From positions 22,700,085 to 22,764,084 of the forward strand of contig CM041546.1 of assembly GCA_023238725.1 (NCBI GenBank): a stretch of 64,000 nucleotides of DNA, in the 5' to 3' direction. Below, piece by piece: positions 47,686 through 60,200 of this stretch (the first letter of the stretch is position 1; each line of letters starts with the position of its first letter). The stretch is from Scortum barcoo. Taxonomy: Eukaryota > Chordata > Actinopteri > Centrarchiformes > Terapontidae. The notes beneath the pieces are model-generated. The model was not told where the DNA came from, searched no databases, and worked only from the letters and a program-made list of their open reading frames with translations. Made by a program: the position numbers and the translations under genes.

Positions 47686-49163
47686 CTACCTCAGTGTCTT
47701 TGGCTTGGGTGATGGACGAATCCACCTCAGATTCCTCAGCCTCCGCTTCCTCAGTGGAAGGCGTGTCTGTGGGAATTGAGGAGATCCTCGTAGAGTATTC
47801 CTTCCACCGTCCGACAATATCCCCAGTTGAGGTTGCAACAGCTCCACACCCGCACTGTAAACAGTGTTGGCAGAGTACTGCTTCCCCCTTCTGAGACGCT
47901 GGACGGTTTGCCAGAATTTTTTCGAGGTTGATCGATAGTCCTTCTCCATGGCCTCACCGAACTCCTCCCAGTCCCGAGTTTTTGCCTCCAGGACAGCCCG
48001 GGCTGCGGCTTGCTTCACCTGCCGGTACCACCCGTCAACTGCATCGGGAGTCCCACAGGCCAACATAGCCCGATAGGGACTCCTTCCCCTCCCAGGTTCG
48101 GGGGTTGCCGCCACGACAAGCAACAGAGACCTTGTGTCCACAGCTTCGAACTGCCACGTCAACAATGGAGGCAGAGAACATGGTCCACTCCGACTCAATG
48201 TCCCCAGCCTCCCTCGCAATCTGGGAGAAGTTCTCCCGGAGGTGGGAGTTGAAGACCTCCCTGACAGGGGGCTTGGCCAGACGTTCCCAAAGACCCTCAC
48301 AATACGTTTGGGTCTGCCAGGTCTGTACCAACTTCCTCCTCTGCCAGCGGATCCAACTCACCACCAGGTGGGGATCAGTTCACAGCTCAGCCCCTCTCTT
48401 CATCCGAGTGTCCAAGACATATGGCCGGAGATCAGATGAAATGACAACAAAGTTAATCATCAACCTCTGGCCTAGGGTCTCCTGGTGCCACGTGCACTGA
48501 TGGACATCCTTATGCTTGAACATGGTGTTCATTATGGACAAACCGTGACTAGCACAGAAGTCCAATAACAGAACACCGCTCGGGTTCAGATCGGGGAGGC
48601 CGTTCCTCCCAATCACACCCCTCCAGGTATCACTGTCGCGCCACTGACGATGTAAGAGTTGAAGTCTCCCAGTAGAACAATGGAGTCCCCAGTTGAGCAC
48701 TGAGAGCACTGTCAAATACCTCTCCCAGGGACTCCAAGAAGGCCAGGTTACTCTGTACTGCTGTTAGGCCCGTAGAGGCACAAACAACAGCAAGAGACCT
48801 ATCCCCGACCCGAAGGTGCAGGGAAGCAACCCTCTCGTTCACCGGGGTAAACTCCAACACATGGCGGCTGAGCTGGGGAGCTATAAGCAAGCCCACACCA
48901 GCTTGCCGACCGCTCACCCTGGGCAACTCCAGAATAGCGGAGGGTCCAGCCCCTCTCTCAAGGAGCTGGGTTCCAGAGCCCATGCTGTGCATGGAGGTGA
49001 GTCCAACTATCTCTAGCCGGTACCTCTCAACCTCAAGCTCAGGCTCCTTACCCCCCCCCCCCAGCAAGGAGGTGACATTCCATGTCCCTATGGCCAGAAT
49101 TTTTGTTTTGGTCCAAGGAGTTGGGTCATCGAGGCCCCCGGCCACGACTGCCACCCAAACCAC
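47686..49163 (-). pseudogene. endonuclease/linker part of the broken LINE ORF
   Basis: Reading on the minus strand through several frames gives an apurinic-type endonuclease followed by the linker to the polymerase. Conserved pieces are NVTSL near the start, GVGLLIAPQLSRHVLEFTPVNERVASL, the WRGVIGRNGLPDLNPSG block and the later EFGEAMEKDYRSTSKKFW. Frame shifts separate these pieces, so no functional protein is possible. Confidence 0.75.
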
Positions 49164-49188
49164 ATAGCACCGGCCCTGTCAGAAAACA

Positions 49189-49600
49189 GTATTCTGCTAA
49201 TTTTTTTGACCTGACGATGTGAGAAGAAGCTAAGGGATCACCAAAGTTATTAAAATTCATTATGAGGTGACATGACCGATGACAGTCTGAACCCTCAGTG
49301 TCTTCCTCATGGTTGTGCTACAGAGGAGGGAACCACAAATGTCTGTACTAAAGTAAGTGCCAATCCATCGAGTTAAGGTTGAGATATTTCACTGATAAGT
49401 AAAGAGTTTGCTCTTCTGTCGGTGTTAGATGAAAAGTAATTGAATCTGAAGTCATTTGGAGATATTGGGATTATTTACAACAATCCATCCAGAAATTTAA
49501 GATCATTCAGACATTTTACTCAAAACTAAGAGTGTCAGCCTCATGGTGGTGCTAGAGCAATAATTCTCAATATCGCTAATGTCGTTAGAACTTATCCTCT
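49189..49600 (-). repeat. old interspersed repeat, copy 2, right half (split by the LINE)
   Basis: On the minus strand: ACAGACATTTGTGGTTCCC, then AATTTTAATAACTTTGGTGA and CACATCGTCAGGTC, running up to the LINE's 5' end at 49188. Joined to 45905-46083 it gives the normal order of the repeat. A further fragment (CATGGTGGTGCTAG) follows near 49540. Confidence 0.6.
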
Positions 49601-50649
49601 GGGGAACATTAATGTATATATAAAATTTCACTGTCATAAAACCAACAGTTTATTTAACACTTAACATTTAACAAATATTTCAGACGGGAACAAAGGGTCC
49701 AACAAAAATACTTTCAACTGAAGAATGCAGTTTCTTTGCATGGTGCTTCATATCGGATGACAGTGGTTTGCACATAAAGTTTTACAATAATGTGTCATAG
49801 AAGGACATGTTAGAAGGTAATACATTTTTTTCTGAAACTCAATTTAGCCCTTTTTTTGGAGGTATTTGGCCTCACAGTTGTAAAAGCAATTAATTAAATT
49901 GACAAATTGTTGGGTCATAGTGAAGTATTCTCAAATCCAAGAAGAGACTGTTACACCTGTGTAATTCTATGAAAACTATGAGTTTAACAAAGTAGACTTT
50001 AATGTTGTCTTTTTCGTCTTTACCATTCACCTTCAGAGGGACTGAGGGAAAGAAGAAGAGAGCAAAGAGTCTGTGGTCCCTCTTTCGAAGAACAACTCCA
50101 AGATTCTCAGGATAGATGACCTATTAGGATTGGGTGACTAAAACGGGAACTCAATCTAATGCCTCATTTCCTCTCAGAGATGAGACAAGCTTTATGGCTT
50201 GACCTCTCCCAAAAGGATCCCCTTCTCTCTACACTGGCCACGTTGTAATCTCACACATCGCTCGCTGTCTCGCTTAATCCGAAAATAATATCAAAAACAT
50301 TAGCAAAGGCAAAGGTCTGGAAAATCCAATTTGGAATTCATACTGTGGTGCTTGTAGACTTGATCACTCCATATGTGTGATGCAATGTGTGGTTTTAATG
50401 GACATTTATCTCCAGTAGGAGAGAAGTTATAGAGGAAGCAGGGAGTTCTGGGTGAAGAGATGCTTCAAGTTGCGTTCTTTGGTACCAGTCCAAGACCTAG
50501 ATGATAGAACGGTGGTTTCTCAGAGTTTACTCCCGCTGTACAAAGTAAAATATAACATGATAACATATATTTGCCGTCAGGTGTAAACCTCAATTCTCCA
50601 AAATGCCAGCTTTTTTGTTCTCGATAGTCGTACGTTTAATTTTAATTGT

Positions 50650-51720
50650 GAAGTTTTTAGCCATTCTTGCTGCATGGCTCCAGGGATGGTGATCCTACTC
50701 TTTGTTCCAGATCCATTGAAATATCACGAAATTTTGTAAACAAATTTGCGATCCCCCTTTCACAATGATCATGTCTATTGGATTGTATTAGTTGCTTTAA
50801 AATTCATCCACAATGAAATGTCTATTGGATTGGTTGACATAAAATTTGGATTACGTATTTTATTTTATTTTTTTTTGGGGGGGGGGGGGGTTATTATAGA
50901 TAGGACAGCTAAAGATAGACAGGAAAGGTGGGAGAGAGAGGGAGGAAGACATGCAGCAATGGGACCCCAAGCAGGAATCGAAACATTGTATTTTGGAAAT
51001 CAGAACCAGGGTCTGCTTAACTGTAGCCCAAGTGGCCCAAGGCCTCATACATGGGCACATGCTCTACCAACTGAACCACCTGCGTACCCATGGATAATGT
51101 ATTTTTAGTGCAGAGAGGACGAAACATTATATTTTTGGTGATCCCCTGAGTTTTTTGTTTTGTTTTGTTTTTTAATCTTGCACGGGTGAAAGTTTTCAGT
51201 TAGTAATGTGGTAAATGCAGTAAAATATCACATCTATTAACTGGATTGCCATAACCCAGTGCAGACATTCATAGTTCCCAGAGGATGAATAGAAATGCGT
51301 TTGCTGATCCCCTGGCCACTCTGAGGTTTACATTTGTGGTTTTGAGTGAAATGTCTTGACAGTTATTGTGATGGATTGCCATGAAATTTATAGGCATTTA
51401 TGTATCTCAAATTCAGTGATATTTACCTGATATCTACCATCAGCAGGGCAAAATTACATTTCTTTTATAAGTAAAACCTATAAAAGTCATTACATCCTCA
51501 TCAGCCTCAGCTGTACATAGTGTTTAATGTGGAATAGTTAATTAATTTTAAAAAATGCATATTAGCATGCTAACTAAGATGTTAGCATGATAGACATTAT
51601 CTGCATCAGCATGTTAGTAGTGTCATTGTGAGCATGTGACACTTTAGCTCAAACCACCAGTGTGTTGAAGTACAGTCTCACAGATACAGTAGAGTGCCTT
51701 TAGTGTATTAGCCTTGGTTA
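50650..51720 (+). repeat. old interspersed repeat, copy 3, with a SINE inside
   Basis: Plus-orientation phrases in order: TTTTTGGTGATCCCCTGAG, TTGTGGTTTTGAGTGAAATG, GGATTGCCATGAAATTTA, CATCAGCCTCAGCTGTACAT, ATTAGCATGCTAACTAAGAT and TGTCATTGTGAGCATGTGAC. A SINE on the other strand lies at 50868-51095. No gene was found in it. Confidence 0.6.
50868..51095 (-). mobile_element. tRNA-derived SINE, same family, opposite strand
   Basis: The minus strand reads GGTACGCAGGTGGTTCAGT, box A GGTTCAGTTGGTAGAGCA, box B GTTTCGATTCC and then a body with TGCTGCATGTCTTCC and CCCTCTCTCTCCC, ending in a C-run/T-run on that strand. Body and boxes match the copy at 20.4 kb. It carries an extra stretch between the boxes and appears to interrupt an older interspersed repeat. 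Confidence 0.75.
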
Positions 51721-52924
51721 TTCTTTCGAGCTTTGAAATGCTTTTGTGAGCCAAAATGTGGTAGAATTTTCTTAAACCATCTTTCAAAGCTAAACTGGTA
51801 ATCTGCAAATCCTTTTGTTCAATCACTGCCATAGGACTGAAAAAGGAGTGACCAACCTATAGTTGTTTATATATGGATAATGCTGTATGTGGATTATTAT
51901 GTAATAATAATAATTTAGAAATTCATCAAGATCAAGGTTATATGTTCAGTCGTGATGACAGTTTTTTTTCAAAATCTGGAGCAATTTATGCGCATGTGCA
52001 TGCAAGTCCACAGCATTAAAAGTGTTGGATATCATTTCCCTTTTTTTTACTTATACCTACTATACACATGTAAAAGAAGAGCAAGCAAAAACTGTCGTGC
52101 AACCTTGGACAAGTAATTACTGAGGCTGAATATGGAGTAGACCTTTGGTCAGACTGATATTTTTCATGAGATAACTGTCTGAAAAGGCTAATGAGCTGCA
52201 CAGTGTCAACACATGGCCAAAAAAACTTTTAATTTGACATTTCCATTGTCTATCATCAAGGGGAGAAAGACAAAGGGTGCCTGCTACTCCTCAAGGCTTC
52301 TGGGTGACTGTGTCTATCGGTGTGTTTAAAACAGCAGCCGCAGCCAGTAATGTGGGGTAGCTCCTTCTGCTCAGCGGGCTTGAAACAAATGGGTTATTTA
52401 GAGCCTACTTCATTTGCACTTGTGGAGAAAGGGCAGAAAGGAAATGAGAACCCCTTGACGGTTCAGCATTGGATGTATTTAATTAGCCAATTCACTCTCT
52501 GCTTTGCCGCCTCAGTGGGCACAATACTTCTTTGTATTTTCAAAAGTAATTGTCACTTGCCGCATCAGCATTCAGCAGATCCAGGCATGCAGTCAGGGGC
52601 AGAAAAAAAATAGTACCCGCACCTCTACTAAGAGCCTGTAAAAATAGACATGCAGGCACATATTATGCTGCATTCCTGGTCAGATGAGACGCCGTGTTCA
52701 CATCCAGAGGTGTGGCCATCATACGCTCCAGCTTTCTAATCAGTAACAGATCATTTTGCTTTTCTCAGCTGGATGAGCCCTGCAGGCAGTTTTGCTGTCA
52801 AAAGGTCTCATCTTGATTTACAGTAAAAGCAAAAGCCACACATCATAAAACATATTTTAAACAAGAACACAAACTATTCCAGTACTGAGAAATCTTTGTT
52901 TTACAAAGAAACTAAGGCTCTGAG

Positions 52925-53340
52925 TCTGTACTGCACAGTGGTGCTCTGAGCCCAACGCTCATGTCGACATGCTAACATGCTCGTGTTTATCAGCATGTTA
53001 GCATGTGACAATTAGTACTCAATACATAGTACAGCTGGGGCTGATGGGAACGTGACTAGTTTAGCAGGTATTTGGTCATAAACAAAGTCAGACGATCATT
53101 TAAGGTAAAGGGATACATCATCTTGGATGTTTGTAAAAAAGATATCAAGATAGTTATAGAGTAATTTCACTCAGAAAATGTGAATGCCGTGATGATAGAG
53201 GCTATCACCAAAGTAAACAGGATTCATCCCCTGGGTACTATGATTGTCCTTAACCCAAAGTGGTGGACCAACCATAAGACAGACCAACATTACCATCACT
53301 TGATCCACAGTGCTACTGTGGCTAAAAAGTACTTTGATAC
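52925..53340 (-). repeat. old interspersed repeat, copy 4
   Basis: Minus-orientation copy. It contains CATGCTAACATGCT and AGCATGTTAGCATG as an inverted pair (52970-53008), then GCTGATGGGAACGTGACTAG, GGTATTTGGTCATAAAC and AAGTGGTGGACCAACC. Confidence 0.55.
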
Positions 53341-54265
53341 ACTATAACAACTACTTGACTGGCCTATATCATGATGGACTTTTGAAGGTGAAAGGGGGCA
53401 TAATGTTTCAAATTAAAAGGCCCATTTTCAGAGTTTAGATGTACATTTTCACAATGACTCTCTGTACCACGCATGTTACATAAATACCATCAATCACTGA
53501 CAACACACTCACATATAAACCCACAACTAGACAAAAATCACCTAGCTCCACAAGCTGTAATTACAGTACACTCAAGTGGAGGATGCACTGCTGTGCCCTG
53601 GGGCTGAAGTGCCTCTATAATAAGCTTTCATCAAGAGCCAACTCAAGAACAATGTCCTACATATCAACCGGCAGTGCTCTCCAGCAGATAAAAAAGAAAG
53701 AAAAAGGTGATACATCCAAAAATACAACTTTAATAGTTTTTTGGCGATAATGGCAGAAAAAAATACAAAATAAACTTCAGGAGAGGACAAACATACAATG
53801 TACACATACTTTCTTTCAACCTTTTTGATACTTATAAACAATATAATTCTACACCAGGATTATTAATGATAAAAAACTACAACGACTACTCTAAATGAAA
53901 AAAAAAGTTTGTCATTCTCTTTCAGTTTTGCATTTACTGGATATGTGGTAACATTTAGAAGCCCAGCAACACCTGTTTCAACACATATCTGTGAGCACGT
54001 GATGACACACTACTAAACATGATGGCTGAGGCAACCAGAAACCACAACTTGGCTTGTCTCAACAAGCTGTTCCATGATTTCTGAATTTCATTCTGCAGTA
54101 ATCTCCACTGTCATTCTTACTGGAAATCTGTGCAGGATGTCACTATAACATATACAGACATACAGCACATGTACATTTTCCTCTCCCAGCTGGTTCAGGT
54201 CCTCTTGAATTCTCGACCGACGGTGACGAGTGGAGTTTTCACTTCCTGGCATCTGACCTCTCACC
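53341..54265. other. ube3d: probable ube3d 3' UTR and downstream flank
   Basis: After the micro-exon stop on the minus strand there is no coding signal. ATTAAA at 53734-53729 is the best candidate poly(A) signal, giving a 3' UTR of about 550 nt. The exact end is uncertain. Confidence 0.4.
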
Positions 54266-54286
54266 TCACAGTCTCAGGTACGCCAC
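54266..54286 (-). CDS. ube3d: ube3d terminal coding micro-exon (VAYLRL-stop)
   Basis: Acceptor TTATTCATAG is followed at once by six codons (VAYLRL) and TGA. Human UBE3D ends VAFLKM after the same junction context, so the match in sequence, phase and stop position is strong despite the small size. The 3' UTR would follow at lower coordinates; an ATTAAA at 53734-53729 is a candidate poly(A) signal. Confidence 0.8.
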   Translation of the reverse strand: MAYLRL

Positions 54287-57200
54287 CTATGAATAACAGG
54301 CAAAAGTTTGTGGCATGCGAGAGTAAAATAAAAATAGATCAACTCTGGCATTTTAGGAAACTCCAAACTCTTTGTACTGTACAGTGAGATTTTTTTGTTC
54401 CCCAAAGCACAGATGTACTGGATCTCTACGGTCTGCTAATCCGCACAACAACACATTATCTGCAATTACTGTCATCAAACAGCAAAAAAAACACCACAGG
54501 TGGTAGAGATTTAATCAACTTCAAAAACACACATACAGATAAACAAAGCACAGAGAACAAATCAGCTCAGCACTGTCCTCTTACTCTCTCTCTCTTCCCC
54601 CATCTGCTATTCCTGGGCGTTTGCCTGCTGCAGACAATGGTTGCGCTCCATTGAGGGCTCTATATTGGGATGATGGATGAGGGCATTTTCCTCACTCAAG
54701 GCCCTGTCTTCTCCGTCCCCGTGCCAATGTCTGCTCGGCACTCAAGCGCATCAATGGTAATTCATACAAATGATAACAAACGGCGACTAGAGGTGAGCCG
54801 CTCCGAACACAACTCCAGGTCCCAGACAAAGAGGACAAAGTGTGATAAGAGCCGGAGCAATGGGAGTCGAGGCAGCGGAGGGGAACTAGCTCACGATTGG
54901 AGGGTTGGTGGGAAAATATGAAGCTGAGGACAGATGCTCCTCTCCACTGACAAGTTGCCACTGAGCAAAGCACCAAACCCACGACTCCTCCTGTGGAGCT
55001 GCACAATGACAGGAGTGTGTATGAAGCATAGTAGATATATGCTGGAATACTGAATGAGTTCTTGTACAATCTGACAAAATAAGCAACAGAAATCATTTTA
55101 ACAATCTGGAAAAAAAAAAATCTTTGTTGATATTTATTTGTAAGATTTTTATCACTCAAAAAATGCAGATAATCTCCTCTATCAGTGTGTGGTTTTGTTG
55201 ACAGAGGCCTGGTGACACAGCAGACAAATCCTCAGCTGTCATCTAATTTTGATTAAAACTGATGGGAGCACAGAAATACGTGCCATCAGCTTTTTGCAAC
55301 TGAGCCTCACCCAATTAAAACCATGGAAAAGGCAACGACACAAATAAAGAACTAAAGGAATCAAATGAGAAATAAAGAAAAAATAAAGAAAGAAATCTCT
55401 GATGACAAATAACCCAAACTGGTCAAAATTAGTCAGAAAATATGGTATTATTCTTGGCCCCCATGAGGAGACCTGCTTTCTGAATAATTAATTAAAATTG
55501 ATTTCAACACTTAACATTTGATGAAAAAATTATATTTTCAAACATTACATGACTAAGTGCAATGGTTCACTCTTAGTGACAAAGCCAAAGAGACTATATG
55601 ACTTCAACTATAACTATATATCTATACCTATCATTTTTATGTCATTGTTTTTGTCTCATGGTCTGCACCTTTCTAGCAGCCAGATATCTTACTCGGGGGG
55701 GTGGAGACCAAAATGTGAATGTTGTGTTTACAGGTTAATTTCTTCCTGTTTATAACTACTATCAAACTGGTCAATAAGAGACAGGAAGTCTCTTATGTCG
55801 GCTGGTATACAGTAGCCAAAGCACTCTGGTAAAAATATTTTCTAATGACCTAAAAAGACAGTACCTTCATGCCAAGAAAATAACACTACTGGAATTCTCA
55901 ACAAGAAGAAAATCCAGCACATACTTCAAAGTCAGACTCAGTCAGAATGAGTCTTCTGGATTTTCTCTGTACATGCTCATGTGTGGATGTGAAGCTAAGA
56001 TGTAGTTGTAGATGTAGATGTCAGCATAGCCCATTTTGGACCGCAAGTGGTGGTTGAGCATGAAATGTGAAGTCCAACAGACGACAGAGCTGGCTGACTG
56101 AAAAGACAAATCACAGAAAGCAGCAGAGGACTCACTACTTTCCACATGCTCCTAGAGAGTCCATTTAGAGGTTTTGGAATCAACTATTTATGTTATGAGA
56201 AGCCATACACAAAAAGGTTCTCAGATAGTTTGTATTTAACAGTATTAAGATTTCATGAAGAAGGTCTTCAAACTTGTAGTGATGCTGACAGCAGGTCTGC
56301 CCAGAACTCTTGATGATAATATGCTTAAGGGTGTTACAGTTCTTTGATCTCATTTAAATTCGTTTGAGCTGTAGCATAGTGAAATATAAAAATATCACTG
56401 AAATGCCTTGGTTTTATTTTCCATCTCCATACAACAGCTCTTTAGCTGAAGAAGGGACTTCACACAACAGGGGTTAATGTCTTGGTATTAAATTCTTCTG
56501 AGAAAGTGACAAGAGGAAGTCTTTTGAGCAAACACGTGCTCTTTGATGCCATGCTTATTCCCATATTTGTGTTTAGGATGAAAATAACCATCACCAATTG
56601 ACCAATAAACATTTAAAACAATAAATATCTAAATCAATGTATAATCTGTCGAGACAGTTGAATAATAAGTATTACAATAATAAGTAAAATAATGTATGAG
56701 CAGTTGAAATAATTAGCTAACAGTATGGAATAAATGTGTAATGATTACTTTTTATGGTGTTATTTAAGCGCCACTCTAACCAATGCGCCACTCTGAACAA
56801 TGAAAAAACGCTTTAGACATTAATACACTTGTCTTGTACAAATGTCACAGCAACTTTAGGCTCGGGGCCATCCCATAAACATCCAATGAATCATACACTA
56901 TAGATTTAACTCAACAAATTGCATTGTTTCCATCATACTAGAGGTAAACAACGCTGACTTTTTAAAGATCAGCCTCATTTATATGGTGAAGTGGAGATAC
57001 TCTGATGTAAGCGGTGGCGAACAAACAACATCACAAAGCCCATGATCTGTTGACAGATTCCTCTTCCCGTCCATTGGTCCACGCGCAGTGAATCGAGACG
57101 TGTGCATCTTGGGGGAAGTAATTTATTTCGACAAAGTGCAGCCGCTCCCGGTGTGATGCTGTGGCGGGGCTTCAGAAAGACGGGGGCGACGTGTGATCAA

Positions 57201-60200
57201 TACATCTCCTCGGTTCCTCATTGTGAAACGTTGAATCAGTTTTTGGATCGGTTTCTGTCCAACCCACATGTGGGAGTGAGGAGGAGATTAATGAGGTGGT
57301 GGTGTGTGTGGGTGGGTGAGGAGGAGGAGGAGGGAGGTGTTGTCTGTTCCCGGGCTCAAGAGTGACACACGGAGCTTGATCCACTTTACACCCCATTACA
57401 TCGGCGGGCCCAGGGATGGAGGGCGGGGAACACAGCGGCCCAGACAACACTAGACATTCCACATGCAGCATAATAACAGGCTGGGGCAGTGTGCAGGCTT
57501 TGATCTACTCACAGGGCTGAAATTGAAAAAAAAAAAAAATACCCACACATACACACACAGTTCAAGACAGTTACCTGCAAACTCTGGTTTAGTGCTGTTG
57601 GGGTTTTTACTCATATACTGTGCTGATAAAAAGTGGACTGAGCAGTCAGTGGGATCCACCTTTAATGTGGGGAATGTAAGCCAGGTCTTGCTATAACATT
57701 AACAATAGCTTCGTTCTATTCGAGTGCCCCAGTAAGCCACGATACAGTGAGCCAGTGTGAACAATACCAGGCCCCCGGCCCACCTAAATGGAATACAGTT
57801 GCTACTAATGTTCGTTATTATACCTGCACTTGTTCTGCTGCGACATATTGAAATGTCATGAAAAAGGTCCATTAGTACACAGAGTCTGTTGACCTTGCTT
57901 AGCTCTCAGCATAGTTCCACTTCAACCTGAGCAGAGATCTAATCATCCAGAATAAGTGAAAGCACCTGTGGGGGAGTGCTGGGCTGTTAATATCCCTCTT
58001 CAGTTTCTCTTCCAGATAAGTGATTTGAAGTTGTTGGGTTAAATTTGTTAAATCTCGTCTGACAGTGTGACCGCTCGTGGTGCACTCCCTGTTGGATTAT
58101 CATTAAAAATATCAAACAAAAGCATGAGCACAACATAAAAGGCGAGAGTGATTGTGAACGGTAACGCCAATTGCTCTCGTCAAGATGGCTGACAACACCA
58201 ACCCTATTACATCCTCATTGTCTCTGACAGATGCAGATCAGATCAGCTCCCAGACTGCCATCCCACCACATGCTGGCCCCTCTATCCCCGCTGTAAAACA
58301 GTGTTTGAAACACTGCGTTCAAACAGAGACTCTCAGATGCTCTCAGACCATCTCTGGTAACTCTAGATGGCCCAATGATTACATTACCTTTCTGTCCTCT
58401 GTCGCCTATAGAACAAGCTTCTACTATCAGGAAGTGTTCGAGTGTGTCAATTTATCACTCTCTCTTTGCTGCTGTGACCGCTTCCACCACTAGACAGATA
58501 CTATGTCCTGTGTCTGGGTTGGCCTATCTATACCCTTCTCCATTTCACCAGAACCTAATTTCTCTGCCCCCACCAAACCCCTGCGGTCATATTGTACCTT
58601 GGAAAACAACAATGCTGCTCGTCACTGTACCACAATGAGTTGGAGAAAGAGGAGAAGCGGCTCTGAGTTTTCATTAGTCTGTCATCCTCAGTGCTTGTGG
58701 CGAAAGACTGGAAGGAGCCATAGTAAGCATTTTAAGGTGTGAGGCGTGAGGTGTGAGACCTTTTAACAGTAGGTGACATAATTAGAATGGCAATCTGGTG
58801 TAAGTGAACCCTCTACTCCAAATTCCATGTCCTCTTAAGTGCTGCTTAATTCACAGTTCATAGTATGATAGTAAAATTATAAATAATTCATCTCTAATTT
58901 CAGGATAATATCAGACGAGTTTAGAAATTCTGCTCCTCATTCGTTGCTGTTAGAGCAGACCAGAGTGACGATTACAAACACGTTGCCCCTTTCACAGGCT
59001 TGGTATAGCGTACTCCATGGTGGCAGTATGTAAAGTTACATGTGTGCAGCCATCCGAAACATTGATGGCTTGGTACACTTGACCGTTCACTAACCCCCCG
59101 CCCCCCTTACTTAATCTTTCCACTCTCGCGGTACATATGCAATTCGCTATTATTATGGTGGCACATTTGCCACTTGAAATTCACAGTTACTGTTGAAATG
59201 GGTTGTTGATTTCAGACAGACAAAAGAAGCTATTCTACTGTCGATTTTGTCGGCTGACACAGAAACTGCTGTCAGACGGTTCTTAAATACGTGTTTTATT
59301 CCTGGGTAGGAGGACATGGAAAGAAATGAAAACAACTGTTCTCAGACTGTAGTGTTAACGCTTTAAGTATGATAAAGAACAAATGGAAGATCTGAATATA
59401 ATTTCATTATAATATAACCTGTGTGTAATCCAATAATGACCTGAAACTTTTATAGCTACTTAAGGATGTGCTAATTGGCCGTGGAGGTAATGCCAGGTTG
59501 CTACTGTAGCATGCTAACAGCTGTAGCTCATATTAGAGCAGATAAACGCACAGTTGAATGCCTTCCTAGTTTAATAGACGTTTCGTTACTTTTAAAATAA
59601 ATAACACAAATGATGGAGGTGTAGTGAAGGTATTTTTCAAAATTAATAACCACATTTCCTTTCACCGCTTTGCTTCCTCTTGCTCACAGATGATGTATCT
59701 TCACCTGTAGTGGTCCTATGGAAATGTGTTTTATTTCAGTATCTAATATCGAATGAGTTATTTATGTAAAACCTTGACACACATTTTGATATCAAAACAA
59801 AAATAAAATTGAGAAAGTTATACTTTCATTGCCTGGATGTATTCCCTCTTCAGTGCATCACTTCAGTCCCTTTAGGTTAAAGCAGGCTTCAAGCGAACAC
59901 CCACCGCCAAGGCTTCCAACAAAAGATGCTTCACATGATGTATAACAGCAGACTGCCTTCTCAAAGGTTTGCTCACTGTATATTATTTCAGCTATTTTTT
60001 TAGCAGATGGAAAACTTGTTTAAGTGGTAGGAGTCACTTCCTAAACTTTCTGAGCAGGAAGTGGAGGATAATGGTGCTAATTACCCCTGTCACCATGTTT
60101 AAAACGGCTAAGAGAATAGAGATGTCAGCAGAGTTAACGCCTCCTATTTTCTAGTCAAAGGGTTCTCCTTGGCAACTCTGGCTAAATATACACATTTTGC

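Larger units (their letters stand above)
46084..49188 (-). mobile_element. LINE copy 2 (RTE/Rex-like), near full length but broken, with target duplication
   Basis: Flanked by GTCAGAAAACA at 46084-46094 and 49178-49188. The minus strand begins at 49177 in the 5' leader and enters the endonuclease part (GTWNVTSL, then DTWRGVIGRNGLPDLNPSGV, CTWHQETLGQR, SSDLRPYVLDTRMKRGAEL). It continues with a linker (FWQTVQRLRRGKQYSANTVY) and a stump of reverse transcriptase (VLERRIQLIVEPR, GPLLRAVRSLY), and closes with CPTVRRPLGRPRTRWRDY and a short ATCC tail. Frames are broken many times and the polymerase core is deleted. A 604-bp TIR element interrupts it at 46251-46854. Confidence 0.85.

Noticed and set aside
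47319..49167. Plus-strand ORFs over LINE copy 2
   Set aside because: They are complements of the minus-strand LINE reading frame.
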